From Candidatus Hydrogenedentota bacterium (GTDB lineage: Bacteria; Hydrogenedentota; Hydrogenedentia; Hydrogenedentales; SLHB01), in contig DAOLNV010000002.1 of NCBI GenBank assembly GCA_035416745.1, positions 110,771 through 174,770 of the forward strand: a DNA stretch of 64,000 bases, in the 5' to 3' direction. The first letter of the stretch is position 1. The number at the start of each line of letters is the position of its first letter. Of this stretch, positions 34,216 through 43,979 are shown piece by piece. The position numbers and the translations under genes were made by a program. The notes under the pieces are model-generated. The model saw only the letters and a list, made by a program, of their open reading frames with translations. It did no database searches and had not been told where the DNA came from.

Positions 34216-37047
34216 CTATGTCCCATCTTTGACAGCCACAGGTTCCAGAGCAAGCAAGACGGGCTCCATCGGCAATACAGTCAACGGGAACGTGACTTCC
34301 TCGCGGTTGATCAAATCGACTGCGCGTTGAATCGGCGTTTCCGCGACGAGCCGCACAGGCCTTGACTCCCGGGTCACGTTCAGCACGCTTACCAACAACC
34401 GGCCGCGATGCTCCGCCGCCCGCACATTCACTCCCCAGACCGGTTCGCCGTATGGACCCACGAGCCGAAGGGGCCGTGCCGCGCACGCGGCGTCGAGCAG
34501 GCGGTCAATAACGTCGCGGTACGCTTGCGGCGTCAAGGGATCGGGGTAGTCAACCAGCCTCCCGCTCCCGGACTGGACAAGTCCTTGGCTCCGGACCCGG
34601 CCGTACTCGTCGTGCGTGAAGCAGGGTCCGACGGTCATGACCACGCCGCCGGCTCCGATGTACTCCTGGAACGCACTCATGACTGCGTCGGGCGTATGCG
34701 CCGCCCGCGGCACGATCACGAGCTTGTACTGCGCCAGCGCACCGGCTTCGATTTGCCGTTCGGTGACGAAATCGCAAACCGCCCCAGTGAAATACGTCCC
34801 CTCGAAGGCGGCCCGGGCTTCTTCGACATAGTCCATGGACGGCAGGAGGGAAGAGTATGCGTACAGGACCGCGAGCGGCGCCTTGGCGCGGCTCAGCGCG
34901 TAGACCTCGGGTGCGAGCCGGTTCAGGTCGAGCGCCACCCGGCCGAGTGCGCGGACGCAGTTGGCCCGCGTGAGGATGTTTTCGGCGAAATCCCCGTCTT
35001 GCGCGCGTTCCCACACCCAGGTGGTGGTGGCGCCCTGCCCGTGGAGCGCCTCGTGCCAGTACACGGTGCGGATGTAGGATTCCGGCATGTAGCGCGCGTC
35101 CCCATCGGCGATCAGATGGTTCTCCGAGTTGAAGATGGGATTATCCGGCGCCGTACAGTGCTGGAGCGAGTAGTTCATGGCCATGTTGAGCCATTCGCAT
35201 GCATATGGGCCCGGCTGCTCGCCGCGGAAGGCATACGTGCAATCGTTGCCGGCGATTCGGTCAATCTGGTTGAATCGTTCATAGTCGATGCCGACTTCGA
35301 ACCGGCCAGGATCTTCGAAGGCATGCGACATGACCTTCGCATGCACCGGCAAGTCCGGAGCGTAGCGGTGAATGCGTTCGCGCAACATCTCATGAAACGC
35401 CAGGAACTGCTCCTGGTTGAAGCGGCAGGCGTCAAAGAACAGCCCGTACCCGCACGACGCGTCCTTGGGGAGCTCGACGTCTTCAAACTGGCGAAAACCG
35501 GTCCCATACGCATCGTTTGCCGCTTGGATGGGGCCCCATTTCTCCTTCAGCCAGGTCTGAAACAGGGCACGTTCATAGGCGCATTTGCCTTTGTATTGCG
35601 GCTCGTTGGAAAGGCAGATGCTGTGCAAAGCGGGATGTCCGGCTATCAGCGGCATCAACGCGTCCAGCCACTTTTCCATCACGGGGCGCGTATTCGGCGC
35701 CTCGATGCAGAACTTGAGGAACCCTTCGCCGCAGAGTCCGTGCGCCGGGTCCGCGTCTTTCGCCCATTGCGGGAAATAGTGCGGCGAGATCAGGAGGTTC
35801 ACCGCCACGTTGTGTTCCGCCGCTCGGTCTAACCATCGCACGACGTTTTCCCGGATGGCGTTGACGTCGACCGTAGACGAGTCCGGGAGGCCATTACTCG
35901 GCCCCATCTCGATCTGGATGATATTGAGCCCGTACTCGTTGAGGATGGGGATGTCGTTGCGGACCTGTCCAAAGTGGCCGACGCCGGTGAAATAGACCGG
36001 CCGGCCGTGCTGCCAGAATGCCCCGTCCCTGATCGTGACCGGCGCGGTTTCGTACCGGGGCGCGGAAAGGCCCGGCGCGGCATCCGACACAAGCAGTTCC
36101 GCTTCCCGAATCGCGCCGGCGCACACGCGGTCAAGGTACGCGGCCGCCTTCAATCCACGGAGTTGGTGGGTGAAATTGCTCGCGGCCAGATCGTCACGCA
36201 CGTATTGGAGAAAGCTCTCGACGACGCGCGCATCGGCGGCCGGATACGCCATGTCGCGGCCGGCCGCGCGGCCCTGGCTGAGCCGCTCTTTGAGCGCGGC
36301 AAGCTGCCGCGCCGTCTGACCAAGGCGCTCTTCGAGGCCGGCGCGATCGCTCAACAGGATGTCGCGGGCAGCGGCCACCGAAGCGAGAAACGCATCAGGA
36401 TTGCATGCCTGGTAGGCGGTCATGTCAAGCGCATGTATCGCCTCCTGCACCAGGACGCGCCAATGCGCCGCTTCCGGCCCGGGCACGTAGGCAGCGTCCT
36501 GCACTGCCGCGTCAAGGTCTTTTACGAGCGCGCGCAGCGCGTCCACCATAGCCTCGCTGGCGCTGCAGACCAGATACGTCTCGTACAGCTTGCCGTAACC
36601 GGCCCGGTTAACCGCTTGCAGCGCGACCGTAATGGTCTCGCCGGGTTGCGCGTTCTCCGTCAGAACAAAATCGCCGTTCGCCCATTCGAACTCCTGCCGG
36701 AACACGCCGTTTACATAGGCCTTGGCGCCGTTGTCGACGCCCGCCTTCATTCGTATGACAGCGCCTTTGGCGGGAATCCCGTTGACCTGCTCCGGCACGG
36801 TCACACGCACACGAAACCATCCCGTGGAATCGTGCGGCCGCCATTCGAACCCCAAGCCGGCGGCCTGCCACTGCGAATCGTCAAAACCAGCTTGTTCCGC
36901 TCCCGGCGCATCGCCCAAATGCCAGCGCCAGCCGAGAATGCGCGAGTCCAGCAATTGATCCAACTGCTCGCGCGTCACTTCCGCCAGGCTCGTTGGAGCG
37001 ATGCCCAAGAGCAGGACCGCCGCGCACAGACACATTCGCTTTCCCAT
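34216..37047 (-). CDS. secreted GH42-like beta-galactosidase-type glycoside hydrolase
   Basis: 943 aa. The ATG at 37047 has AAGGGG with 8 nt spacing; an in-frame opening from 37170 is discarded. Signal peptide residues 1-22 (MCLCAAVLLLGIAPTSLA). Residues of about 25-165 form a GH2-like jelly roll (WQAAGLGFEWRPHDSTGWFRV). The clan GH-A TIM barrel starts near 340 (GRPVYFTGVGHFGQVRND). The acid/base Glu is in SICLSNEPQY (about 482) and a candidate nucleophile Glu in IFNSENHLI (about 642). From about 740, LAVLYAYSSLLPSMDYVEEA through VIVPRAAHTPDAVM is the GATase-like trimerisation domain of GH42. It probably cleaves beta-linked terminal sugars in the periplasm. It is divergent from the GH2 gene, with 254 bp between the starts. 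Confidence 0.85.
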   Translation of the reverse strand: MGKRMCLCAAVLLLGIAPTSLAEVTREQLDQLLDSRILGWRWHLGDAPGAEQAGFDDSQWQAAGLGFEWRPHDSTGWFRVRVTVPEQVNGIPAKGAVIRMKAGVDNGAKAYVNGVFRQEFEWANGDFVLTENAQPGETITVALQAVNRAGYGKLYETYLVCSASEAMVDALRALVKDLDAAVQDAAYVPGPEAAHWRVLVQEAIHALDMTAYQACNPDAFLASVAAARDILLSDRAGLEERLGQTARQLAALKERLSQGRAAGRDMAYPAADARVVESFLQYVRDDLAASNFTHQLRGLKAAAYLDRVCAGAIREAELLVSDAAPGLSAPRYETAPVTIRDGAFWQHGRPVYFTGVGHFGQVRNDIPILNEYGLNIIQIEMGPSNGLPDSSTVDVNAIRENVVRWLDRAAEHNVAVNLLISPHYFPQWAKDADPAHGLCGEGFLKFCIEAPNTRPVMEKWLDALMPLIAGHPALHSICLSNEPQYKGKCAYERALFQTWLKEKWGPIQAANDAYGTGFRQFEDVELPKDASCGYGLFFDACRFNQEQFLAFHEMLRERIHRYAPDLPVHAKVMSHAFEDPGRFEVGIDYERFNQIDRIAGNDCTYAFRGEQPGPYACEWLNMAMNYSLQHCTAPDNPIFNSENHLIADGDARYMPESYIRTVYWHEALHGQGATTTWVWERAQDGDFAENILTRANCVRALGRVALDLNRLAPEVYALSRAKAPLAVLYAYSSLLPSMDYVEEARAAFEGTYFTGAVCDFVTERQIEAGALAQYKLVIVPRAAHTPDAVMSAFQEYIGAGGVVMTVGPCFTHDEYGRVRSQGLVQSGSGRLVDYPDPLTPQAYRDVIDRLLDAACAARPLRLVGPYGEPVWGVNVRAAEHRGRLLVSVLNVTRESRPVRLVAETPIQRAVDLINREEVTFPLTVLPMEPVLLALEPVAVKDGT

Positions 37048-37301
37048 TTCGAATCCCCTTACTTTCCGCCGGATTCTAATCCCATGGTCTTGAAAGCCGC
37101 AATCCGTCGCACTATGCACAGAGCGGGTGCAGCCGTGCCGCGGCGCGCCGCGATTCCGGCATACGGGCACATCTCGATATGGCCGAATCCTTGATCAAGC
37201 CAGCGAGTATACGACAAAATGGTGCCGTTTCTCCGTCTATTGGCGCAAGGCTGGCACCTGCCGGGGGAATCCTCGGGCAAAATTTCCGGAAAGGATTGGC
37301 A
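37048..37301. promoter_or_regulatory. divergent promoter region between GH42-like and GH2-like genes
   Basis: 254 bp serving two divergent secreted glycosidase genes, which suggests shared control. A 10-bp perfect palindrome TTTCCGGAAA (37283-37292) overlaps the GH2 ribosome-binding site. No clear -35/-10 pair could be selected. Confidence 0.35.
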
Positions 37302-40300
37302 ATGAGACACGGAATGAGCGTCTTGAATGGGCTTGTCATTCTCACAATCTGTTTGGTTTGTCCGGTCACATACGGTGCGCCGGCCCCCCCGAACCCGGTG
37401 ATATCCCTCGACGGGGAATGGCTGTTGGCAACCGATCCCGGAAACGTCGGGCAGGCGGAGAAGTGGTGGTCGTCGCCCCGGGCCGACGCCAAACCAACCA
37501 AGGTGCCATGGATTATCCAGGACGCCTTTCCCGGCTACCACGGGGTGGCCTGGTACTGGAGGAGCTTCGAGGCGCCCGTCAACCCGCATCCCAACGGCCG
37601 GACCCTGCTCCGCTTCTGGCAGGTGGACTACAAGGCCGACGTGTGGCTGAACGACACTCCCGCTGGCTCGCACGAAGGCGGGGAATCGGTGTTCATATTC
37701 GATGTGACAGACATCGTCAAGCCGGGCGAAACAAACCGCCTGGCCGTGCGGGTGCTTAACCCCACGCACGAGCCGATCGATGGAATCGTGCTAAAAGAGA
37801 CGGCGCACCGGAACAAGGCCCTCCCCTATTCGTCCGGCAGCGCCTGGGACCAGGGCGGCATCTGGGACTCGGTCGAACTGTTGCTCGTGCCCCAGGTCTG
37901 GATTGAGGACCTCTTCGTCCGGCCCGACTGGAAGACTGGCCAGATTCGGGTCCAGACCAATATACGTAACGCCGGGTCCGATACAGTCACGCCGCATCTT
38001 CAATTTGCGGTGGCGCCAGCCGCCAGCGGCGAAACGCTGGCCGTTGCCGGCCTCTCGCCCGAGGCGGCCGCCGGTGACACGCTCGTCGAGACCACCCTGC
38101 ACGTGGACCATCCGCATCTTTGGAACCTGAACGACCCGTTTCTCTACCGCGTGACCGCCCGGGTGTCCACGGCCCAGCCGCCGGAAAAGAATCCGCAACT
38201 GGGCGTCCACGAGCACTCGGTCCGCTGCGGCTTTCGCGACTTCCGTCTTGAGGACGGCTACTTCCGGCTGAACGGCAAACGGCTCTACCTGCGATGCTCA
38301 CACACGGGCAATTGTTGCCCCATTGGCCTCGAGATGCCGCACGACCCCGACTTTCTGCGGCGCGACCTGATCAATCAGAAGATGTTGGGGTACAACGCCA
38401 TCCGGTTCATCTCGGGCGTGCCCAAACGATACCAGCTCGACATGGCCGACGAGATCGGCTTGATGGTTTATCCCGAGGCCTATGCGGCCTGGTGCCTGGC
38501 CGACTCGCCGAAGATGAAGGAGCGCTATAACGAATCGGTTTTCGGCATGGTCCGCCGGGACCGCAACCATCCCTGCATCACGATGTGGGGGCTGCTGAAT
38601 GAGACGCCTGACGGGCCGGTCCTTCGCCACGCCGTCAGTGTCCTGCCGGAACTGCGAAAGCTGGACGACTCGCGCGTCGTGCTGCTTAACAGCGGCAGTT
38701 GGCATTCTCACGGGGGTACCACGGCAGGCATCAGGGTATGGTCCCCGAACGACCGGGACAACCCGTGCGTTACGCTCAACGGGACGGACCACGTCATCAA
38801 AGCGCTTGGCATCACGTGGCAGCCCGGACAAATGGCCTTCCATCCGGGCCGTGACGGAGAATATGCCGTGGTCCGCTGGACCGCCCCGGCCGATGATACG
38901 GTCGATTTCTCGGCCGTATACAAGACCATCGCAGAAAAGGCCACCACCAGCGTGCATGTCCTGCACAACGGCAAGCCCCTATTCGAAAGCCTGATCAACC
39001 TCGAAGACAAGGGGCCCGAGTGCAGCTACTCCGCCTCTCTCGAAGTCCGGGCGGGCGATACGATCGACTCTGCCTGCGGCTGGGGAAACGGGGACTACGG
39101 CGCGGACACCACGGCGTTAACGGTCACGATCACGTCCGCCTCGGGCAAAGCCTGGAACGCCGAGAAAGATTTCTCGATCGAGCACAATCCCAACGGCGCG
39201 TGGAGCTACGGCGTCCTCCAGCCGGCTGACAAGCCCGCCGCCGGGAGTTTCGCCCTGTTTCCGTTCGGCAAGACGGAGGAAAGCATTGGATCCATCAGCA
39301 ACCCGAATTCGAATGTCTGGGAAGACATCCTGAGCGACCAACACCCCTATCAGCGGGTGCCGCATACGGCCTCCGTCATCCAGACCCTTCGCACGGTCAG
39401 CGGCAACGGCAAACCCGTGTTCATTTCGGAATGCGGCATCGGCAGCGCGATGGACCTGCTCAGAATCGTCCGAAAGTACGAGCAGGCGGGCAAGACCGAG
39501 GTCGAGGACGCGCAGCTCTACCGAAGCTGGCGCGACCAGTACATGGCCGATTGGGAGCGGTATCGCCTCGCCGAGGTCTTCGACCGGCCCGAGGACTTTT
39601 TCCAGCAGAGCCTCGCGCGGATGGCCGGACAACGGCTGCTCAGCGTCAACGCGGTGCGCGCGAACCCGAACTGCATCGGCCATAGCCTGACCGGCACGGT
39701 CGACCAGGGCATGACCGGCGAGGGCGTGTGGACGACGTTCCGCGAGCTCAAACCGGGCGCCACGGATGCCCTGTTCGACGCGTGGGCGCCGTTGCGGTGG
39801 TGCTTGTTCGTCGAGCCCGTGAACGTCTATCGCAACACGCCCGTCAAGTTGGAAGCTGTCTTGGCTAATGAAGACGCCCTGGCGCCGGGCGACTATCCCG
39901 TCCGTCTGCAGGTGGCCGGCCCGGACCTTGCCCGGGTCTTCGATAAGACGATCACCGTCACCATTGCCGATCCGGCCAGCAAGCCGGAGCCGCCGATGGT
40001 CATGCCGGTGTTCTCCGAGGATGTGGTCATCGACGGTCCTCCGGGGACCTATCGTTTCCTGGCCACGTTCGAGAAGGGCGCGGCCGCTTGCGGCGAGGAA
40101 GTCAAGTTCTTCGTCGACGTGGCGCCGGAGGATATGCCCAAGGTCGATACCGAAATCGTGCTGATGAGCCACGACAGCGAGCTGTCCGAGTGGCTCACAC
40201 AGCGCGGCATCAAGAACCGTCCATACGCGCCGGGACAGCAGACCGCCCGCGAGGTGATCCTGGCATCGGGCGCGCCCACTGCCGAGCCCGGCGTCGTTTT

Positions 40301-40814
40301 CAAGGACCTCGCACAGCGGATCGCGCGCGGTTCGACCGTCATCTTCCTGACGACGGACACGTACGCCAAGGAAAACGAATCAACGGGCTGGCTGCCGCTC
40401 AGAACCAAGGGTAACGTGTCCGGCATCGCCCGGTGGCTCTATCACTCCGACGAGTGGTGCAAAAGCCACCCGATCTTCGAAGGCATGCAGGCGGGCGGTT
40501 TGATGGACTACAGCTATTACCGCGAACTGATCCCCGACGTGGTTTTCATGGGCATCGAGCCAGCCGCCGACCCGGTCGCTGGCGGGATCAATGCCTCGTG
40601 GGGCTACCAATCCGGCCTTATGGTTGCGGTATACAAGCTGGGCGCGGGCGAGTTCATCCTGAACTCGCTGCTCATTCGCGACAACTTGGGCCGGGTTCCG
40701 CAGGCTGAACGATTGCTCCGCAACATGCTCCGGTTCGCCGGTCGCGACGTGGCCCAGCCGCTGGCAGACCTGCCGGCTGGGTTCGACGAAGAGCTCAAAG
40801 CGATGGGCTACTGA
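37302..40814 (+). CDS. secreted GH2-like glycoside hydrolase with GATase-like C-terminus
   Basis: 1170 aa. The ATG at 37302 follows GGAAAGGA; an upstream opening from 37179 is discarded. Signal peptide residues 1-25. GH2 layout: jelly-roll sugar-binding domain (about 30-195, ISLDGEWLLATDPG, AWYWRSFEAP, WQVDYKADVWLNDTPAG), Ig-like domain (about 200-305), then TIM barrel (GYFRLNGKRLYLRCSHTG, GYNAIRFISGVPKRYQLDMADEIGLMVYPE). The acid/base Glu is in ITMWGLLNETPDG (about 434). An extra beta domain (about 480-610) interrupts the barrel (TWQPGQMAFHPGRDGEYAVV), and the likely nucleophile segment is KPVFISECGIGS (about 707). The C-terminal third includes GATase-like features (TIVFLTTDTYAKE in altered form). 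A large exo-glycosidase of uncertain sugar specificity. Confidence 0.82.
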   Translation: MRHGMSVLNGLVILTICLVCPVTYGAPAPPNPVISLDGEWLLATDPGNVGQAEKWWSSPRADAKPTKVPWIIQDAFPGYHGVAWYWRSFEAPVNPHPNGRTLLRFWQVDYKADVWLNDTPAGSHEGGESVFIFDVTDIVKPGETNRLAVRVLNPTHEPIDGIVLKETAHRNKALPYSSGSAWDQGGIWDSVELLLVPQVWIEDLFVRPDWKTGQIRVQTNIRNAGSDTVTPHLQFAVAPAASGETLAVAGLSPEAAAGDTLVETTLHVDHPHLWNLNDPFLYRVTARVSTAQPPEKNPQLGVHEHSVRCGFRDFRLEDGYFRLNGKRLYLRCSHTGNCCPIGLEMPHDPDFLRRDLINQKMLGYNAIRFISGVPKRYQLDMADEIGLMVYPEAYAAWCLADSPKMKERYNESVFGMVRRDRNHPCITMWGLLNETPDGPVLRHAVSVLPELRKLDDSRVVLLNSGSWHSHGGTTAGIRVWSPNDRDNPCVTLNGTDHVIKALGITWQPGQMAFHPGRDGEYAVVRWTAPADDTVDFSAVYKTIAEKATTSVHVLHNGKPLFESLINLEDKGPECSYSASLEVRAGDTIDSACGWGNGDYGADTTALTVTITSASGKAWNAEKDFSIEHNPNGAWSYGVLQPADKPAAGSFALFPFGKTEESIGSISNPNSNVWEDILSDQHPYQRVPHTASVIQTLRTVSGNGKPVFISECGIGSAMDLLRIVRKYEQAGKTEVEDAQLYRSWRDQYMADWERYRLAEVFDRPEDFFQQSLARMAGQRLLSVNAVRANPNCIGHSLTGTVDQGMTGEGVWTTFRELKPGATDALFDAWAPLRWCLFVEPVNVYRNTPVKLEAVLANEDALAPGDYPVRLQVAGPDLARVFDKTITVTIADPASKPEPPMVMPVFSEDVVIDGPPGTYRFLATFEKGAAACGEEVKFFVDVAPEDMPKVDTEIVLMSHDSELSEWLTQRGIKNRPYAPGQQTAREVILASGAPTAEPGVVFKDLAQRIARGSTVIFLTTDTYAKENESTGWLPLRTKGNVSGIARWLYHSDEWCKSHPIFEGMQAGGLMDYSYYRELIPDVVFMGIEPAADPVAGGINASWGYQSGLMVAVYKLGAGEFILNSLLIRDNLGRVPQAERLLRNMLRFAGRDVAQPLADLPAGFDEELKAMGY

Positions 40815-41115
40815 CGAAGAAAGCAGGCGATGGAGAATCCGAGCCACCCCGCGGCGGCGCGGCACTCGTGCCCCTCCGGGGCTGAGGAGGCGGTCATGGG
40901 CTACGGCCTGCCGCCCCTACGGGGCTCCGGAAGCCGCTTTCTTCACGCGCTGTTGTGGCGTGGTGTTCCTGGGAGCGCCGAGCGCCAGCTCTGCTCATTC
41001 CTACGACCAAAGCGTCCAAGAAACAATGATTCGCGGGCGAGTGCGCGCAACTTGTTCAATGGGCGGGCGGGAAAACCCGCCCTCCGTTGCGCCAGTCTTG
41101 TTGTGGCAGGGGCAG
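40815..41115. repeat. intergenic mosaic of short palindromic units
   Basis: 301 bp between convergent genes with no coding potential. It holds a series of small palindromes: CCCCTCCGGGG (about 40871), CCCCTACGGGG (about 40915), and the perfect hairpin GGGCGGG-AAAA-CCCGCCC (41065-41082). The composition looks like degenerate interspersed intergenic repeats rather than a single gene remnant. Confidence 0.5.
41065..41082. terminator. hairpin between convergent genes
   Basis: Perfect 7-bp GC stem (GGGCGGG/CCCGCCC) around AAAA, located between the ends of the GH2-like gene and the LamG glycosidase gene. There is no U-tract, so it may equally be a repeat unit. Confidence 0.35.
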
Positions 41116-43836
41116 TCATCCCCTGGCCTCTCCCCGCGGCTGACCTGTGGGTCGTACCCAGATGACTCGAAAGTCCAGCGAGTTCAGTCTCTGCTGGATT
41201 ACTCCCTCTGCGGTTACGCCGATGTCGCGTTCCGATATGACGTCCCATGCGGACAGCTCTCCCGATAGTTGGAGGTTCTCCAGATTCAAGCGCACCTGGA
41301 CAACCCGGGGTTCTCGCGCAAGGTTCGCGATTACGGCGACCACGCCTTGGCTGCCGCGGCTGTACAGACTCACTTTGGTGCCGCCGGAATCGGTCGTCAC
41401 GGCGTTCTCATTGTTCCAATAGGGCAGCCACGCGGCCTGATGCCGTCCAAATTCGTCCATGGCGTGCCAGAGTTTCGACTCAAGCTCGAGGCCTCCGTTC
41501 AGACTGCCTCGCACTAAGACGTCGTGGAGGAGCGAGAAGGACATGGCTTCCGAGTAGGTATAGGGCTGGCCGTAACACAGCAACTCCGCGGGAATGCCCC
41601 ATTGATGCCCCATGAACTCGCATCGGAACGTTTCCAGCGGCAGCACATCGAGGGGCCACGGGCCTTGCTGGACGCCGCCAAGCTGTTCCCCGTCCCAGTA
41701 GCTGGTGGCAAACGCGAGAGTGGGTGTCGTCATGCAGGTAGACGAGTGCACGTTGACGATTCCGTCGGGCTTCCGGCTCTTTACGATGGTCCAGATGCGT
41801 TTCATGAGGTCGCGCGTCGAGAAGAAGGTGTATGTTGGGCCGACAGTCCCGTCCGGCCGCGCATAACCGCAACCGTGCTTTACGTTGCTGCACGGCCAGG
41901 GGTATTCGGTACCATCGAGGTACACGCCGTCGATGCCGTATTCGTCCATGGCCCGCGCGATGCCGTCCGCCAGGAAGTTCTGCCAAACGCTTCTATAACA
42001 GACGCTGTAGGCGTGTTGTTCCGGCATGCGGTGGTATTCGCCCGTTCTCGGGTAGACGAGGCATTCATCGCTGTAATCCGGCCACTCGGGCGCAATGTCG
42101 GACATCTGATAGCCGAAGTAGAGAACCATCCGGATACCTTTCTCATGACATGCCTGGACGAGGTTATGTAGTTCGGCTTCGTGCGTCGTGCTCGTGTAGT
42201 TCTGTATGTCCGTCCAGTGTTCGTGGAAGCAGACTGTCCGGACACCGAGTTCGGCCAACCGGTCCAGCACGGTTTTCGGACGGTCTTCGCCGCTTGCGCC
42301 GAACGATTCGCCGAACTTGCCGGGCTTGGCGACGGCGTCCGTGAGCCTGCCGGGAATGCCTTTTGCAGGGAGCGTGTTCTCGAGCGAAGCGGTCAATCCG
42401 TCGAGATGGTCCAGCAACAGAGTGTGTTCATCGGCTTCCGGCGGTTTCGTCAGATCGAAGGTTTGACGGGGGATATCGGAGATTCGCAGCTCATCCATGT
42501 CGAAATGCCCGATCAGGCTTTTAAGAATCATCTGAGCGTTATCGAGGGAGGCCGCGAGCGTACCCTTCCAGGGGCTCTCGGCAACCTTCTTGCCGTCATT
42601 CCACACGGCCATCGAGTCGCCCCATGTAAGCGCAACGTGATGCCATTCGCCTTTCTGCCAGTCGCATTTCGAGCACACAAGGAGCGGGAAGGTGTCCTTC
42701 TGTTTCAGGTAGGCCCGCATCCCGCGGTCGTCGATGTTCCAATAGAACCCGATGGTGCTGTCCGAGTCGGGAAGCGTCAGAGTAAAGAATTCGCGGTTGT
42801 ATACCCCCCGGGTTGCCTGGTCCTTGATTTCGACGCCGGGGTCAAAGTTGACCTTCAGCCATGCTTCGAGCGTCCCCTGGTCCAGATTGAAGTTGCCCTG
42901 GGCGGGGTAGGCGATGCTCGCCGCCGGATTGTACGGGGCGTCCTGGATGCCGTAGCCGCCGTGGTGGCAGATGCGGAAGTCCCACACGTCCTGGGGATTG
43001 TCGCGGACGGGCGTTGCCTGAAATCCGAACGTGTAGTCGAGGGGTTTGTCGAACTCGATGGGCTGGGTCACGAGGTTGACGCGCAGCAACGTCTCGCCGT
43101 CGCCGGGGACAATTTGCGTCGCCTTGTTCGCGTCCGCGAGGAAGAAATTGCGGTCAGACTCGGAGTACCAGCCGAGACCCCTGGACTCGTCACCGAGCCA
43201 GACGTAGGGCAGGAAAGGCACATCGAGCGGTTCTGTCGGCGCGGGGCCGGCATTATTCACTTTCCCCCAGCCGCCGGGGAACGTGTAGAGATAGCGGGCA
43301 TGCTCGCGCTTGACCGGCACCTCCAGGGCGAGTCTCTGAAGCGTGGTCTTCCCGTTCGGGACGAGTTGCCAGTCCGAACGGATCATGCCATCGAACTCCA
43401 CGGCCACCGTGCCGTTCAGTTGCGTCTTGTCGGAGCCCGCCTCCGTGAACACCCGTACAACGCCGTCGTTGATCTTCCGGACCTCGGTCTTGCGGGGAGT
43501 CCAGGAGACCTCTTGCCCGCCGATGACTGCGACAAACCGGATGGGACCGGTCAAGAGGGAGGCTTCCGCGCTTGTCACTTCTACGGGAGCGGGCAGCCCA
43601 TCGAAACGGTATCGCCGGCCCCAGGGCCGCACGACGGTGTCTTGGATTCCAACAGGTTCCCATCCCGGCAACAGGCCCTCGTTCACGCCCGCCTTTGAAT
43701 CAAGCCAAACCGGCGGGGACGGCGTGCCTTGGGCGTCTGCGGCCGCCGCGAGCAGCTCATCCTCTGCCGCGCCCGCCTGATTTGCCGCGCATAGAATGCA
43801 GAGTGCCAAGACCACCCGACACAGCATCCGTTTCAT
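41116..43836 (-). CDS. secreted LamG/TIM-barrel glycoside hydrolase (DUF6067/GH123-like)
   Basis: 906 aa. The ATG at 43836 is preceded by AGGAGGAGATC, a strong ribosome-binding site. Signal peptide residues 1-25 (VVLALCILCAANQAGAAE). Residues of about 30-330 are beta-rich (PVWLDSKAGVNEGLLPGW, GRRYRFDGLPAPVEVTSAEA). A LamG/concanavalin-like domain spans about 345-500 (GTLEAWLKVNFDPG, GEWHHVALTWGDSMAVWNDG). From about 560 a TIM barrel appears: GVRTVCFHEHWTDIQNY, GIRMVLYFGYQMSD, YGIDGVYLDGTEYPWPC (acidic pair on a strand end) and GIVNVHSSTC. A small beta domain closes the protein. The arrangement resembles DUF6067/GH123-type enzymes for amino sugars or other glycans, but I cannot fix the substrate. 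It is 143 bp downstream of the isomerase-like gene on the same strand. Confidence 0.75.
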   Translation of the reverse strand: MKRMLCRVVLALCILCAANQAGAAEDELLAAAADAQGTPSPPVWLDSKAGVNEGLLPGWEPVGIQDTVVRPWGRRYRFDGLPAPVEVTSAEASLLTGPIRFVAVIGGQEVSWTPRKTEVRKINDGVVRVFTEAGSDKTQLNGTVAVEFDGMIRSDWQLVPNGKTTLQRLALEVPVKREHARYLYTFPGGWGKVNNAGPAPTEPLDVPFLPYVWLGDESRGLGWYSESDRNFFLADANKATQIVPGDGETLLRVNLVTQPIEFDKPLDYTFGFQATPVRDNPQDVWDFRICHHGGYGIQDAPYNPAASIAYPAQGNFNLDQGTLEAWLKVNFDPGVEIKDQATRGVYNREFFTLTLPDSDSTIGFYWNIDDRGMRAYLKQKDTFPLLVCSKCDWQKGEWHHVALTWGDSMAVWNDGKKVAESPWKGTLAASLDNAQMILKSLIGHFDMDELRISDIPRQTFDLTKPPEADEHTLLLDHLDGLTASLENTLPAKGIPGRLTDAVAKPGKFGESFGASGEDRPKTVLDRLAELGVRTVCFHEHWTDIQNYTSTTHEAELHNLVQACHEKGIRMVLYFGYQMSDIAPEWPDYSDECLVYPRTGEYHRMPEQHAYSVCYRSVWQNFLADGIARAMDEYGIDGVYLDGTEYPWPCSNVKHGCGYARPDGTVGPTYTFFSTRDLMKRIWTIVKSRKPDGIVNVHSSTCMTTPTLAFATSYWDGEQLGGVQQGPWPLDVLPLETFRCEFMGHQWGIPAELLCYGQPYTYSEAMSFSLLHDVLVRGSLNGGLELESKLWHAMDEFGRHQAAWLPYWNNENAVTTDSGGTKVSLYSRGSQGVVAVIANLAREPRVVQVRLNLENLQLSGELSAWDVISERDIGVTAEGVIQQRLNSLDFRVIWVRPTGQPRGEARG

Positions 43837-43884
43837 GATCTCCTCCTGAAAGTCAGCGTTGAAACCAGGTTTGGCGCCTATTCG

Positions 43885-43901
43885 AGCCGCTGAAAGCGGC
43901 T
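43885..43901. repeat. intergenic hairpin between isomerase-like and LamG glycosidase genes
   Basis: AGCCGCT-GAA-AGCGGCT, a perfect 7-bp stem with a 3-nt loop in the 143-bp gap between two same-strand genes. No U-tract. It may attenuate or stabilise the operon transcript or be an interspersed palindrome. Confidence 0.35.
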
Positions 43902-43979
43902 GTTTGACAACCAACGGCGCCGACCTCGAGTACGGGATCAGCCCGACACGCCGGGGATACGCCGTGTTCTTGCTCGAGG

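Noticed and set aside
32588..34486. Minus-strand open frame of 632 codons
   Set aside because: Antisense to the lipase-like gene and running into the GH42-like gene end, across the strong terminator; no ribosome-binding site.
34408..35832. Plus-strand open frame of 474 codons
   Set aside because: Antisense to the GH42-like gene, which has a signal peptide, ribosome-binding site and catalytic motifs.
37283..37292. Palindrome TTTCCGGAAA near the GH2-like start
   Set aside because: It overlaps the ribosome-binding site and a 10-bp palindrome is expected by chance in 64 kb; kept only as part of the divergent region.
42181..43698. Plus-strand open frame of 505 codons
   Set aside because: Antisense to the LamG glycosidase with its strong ribosome-binding site and signal peptide.
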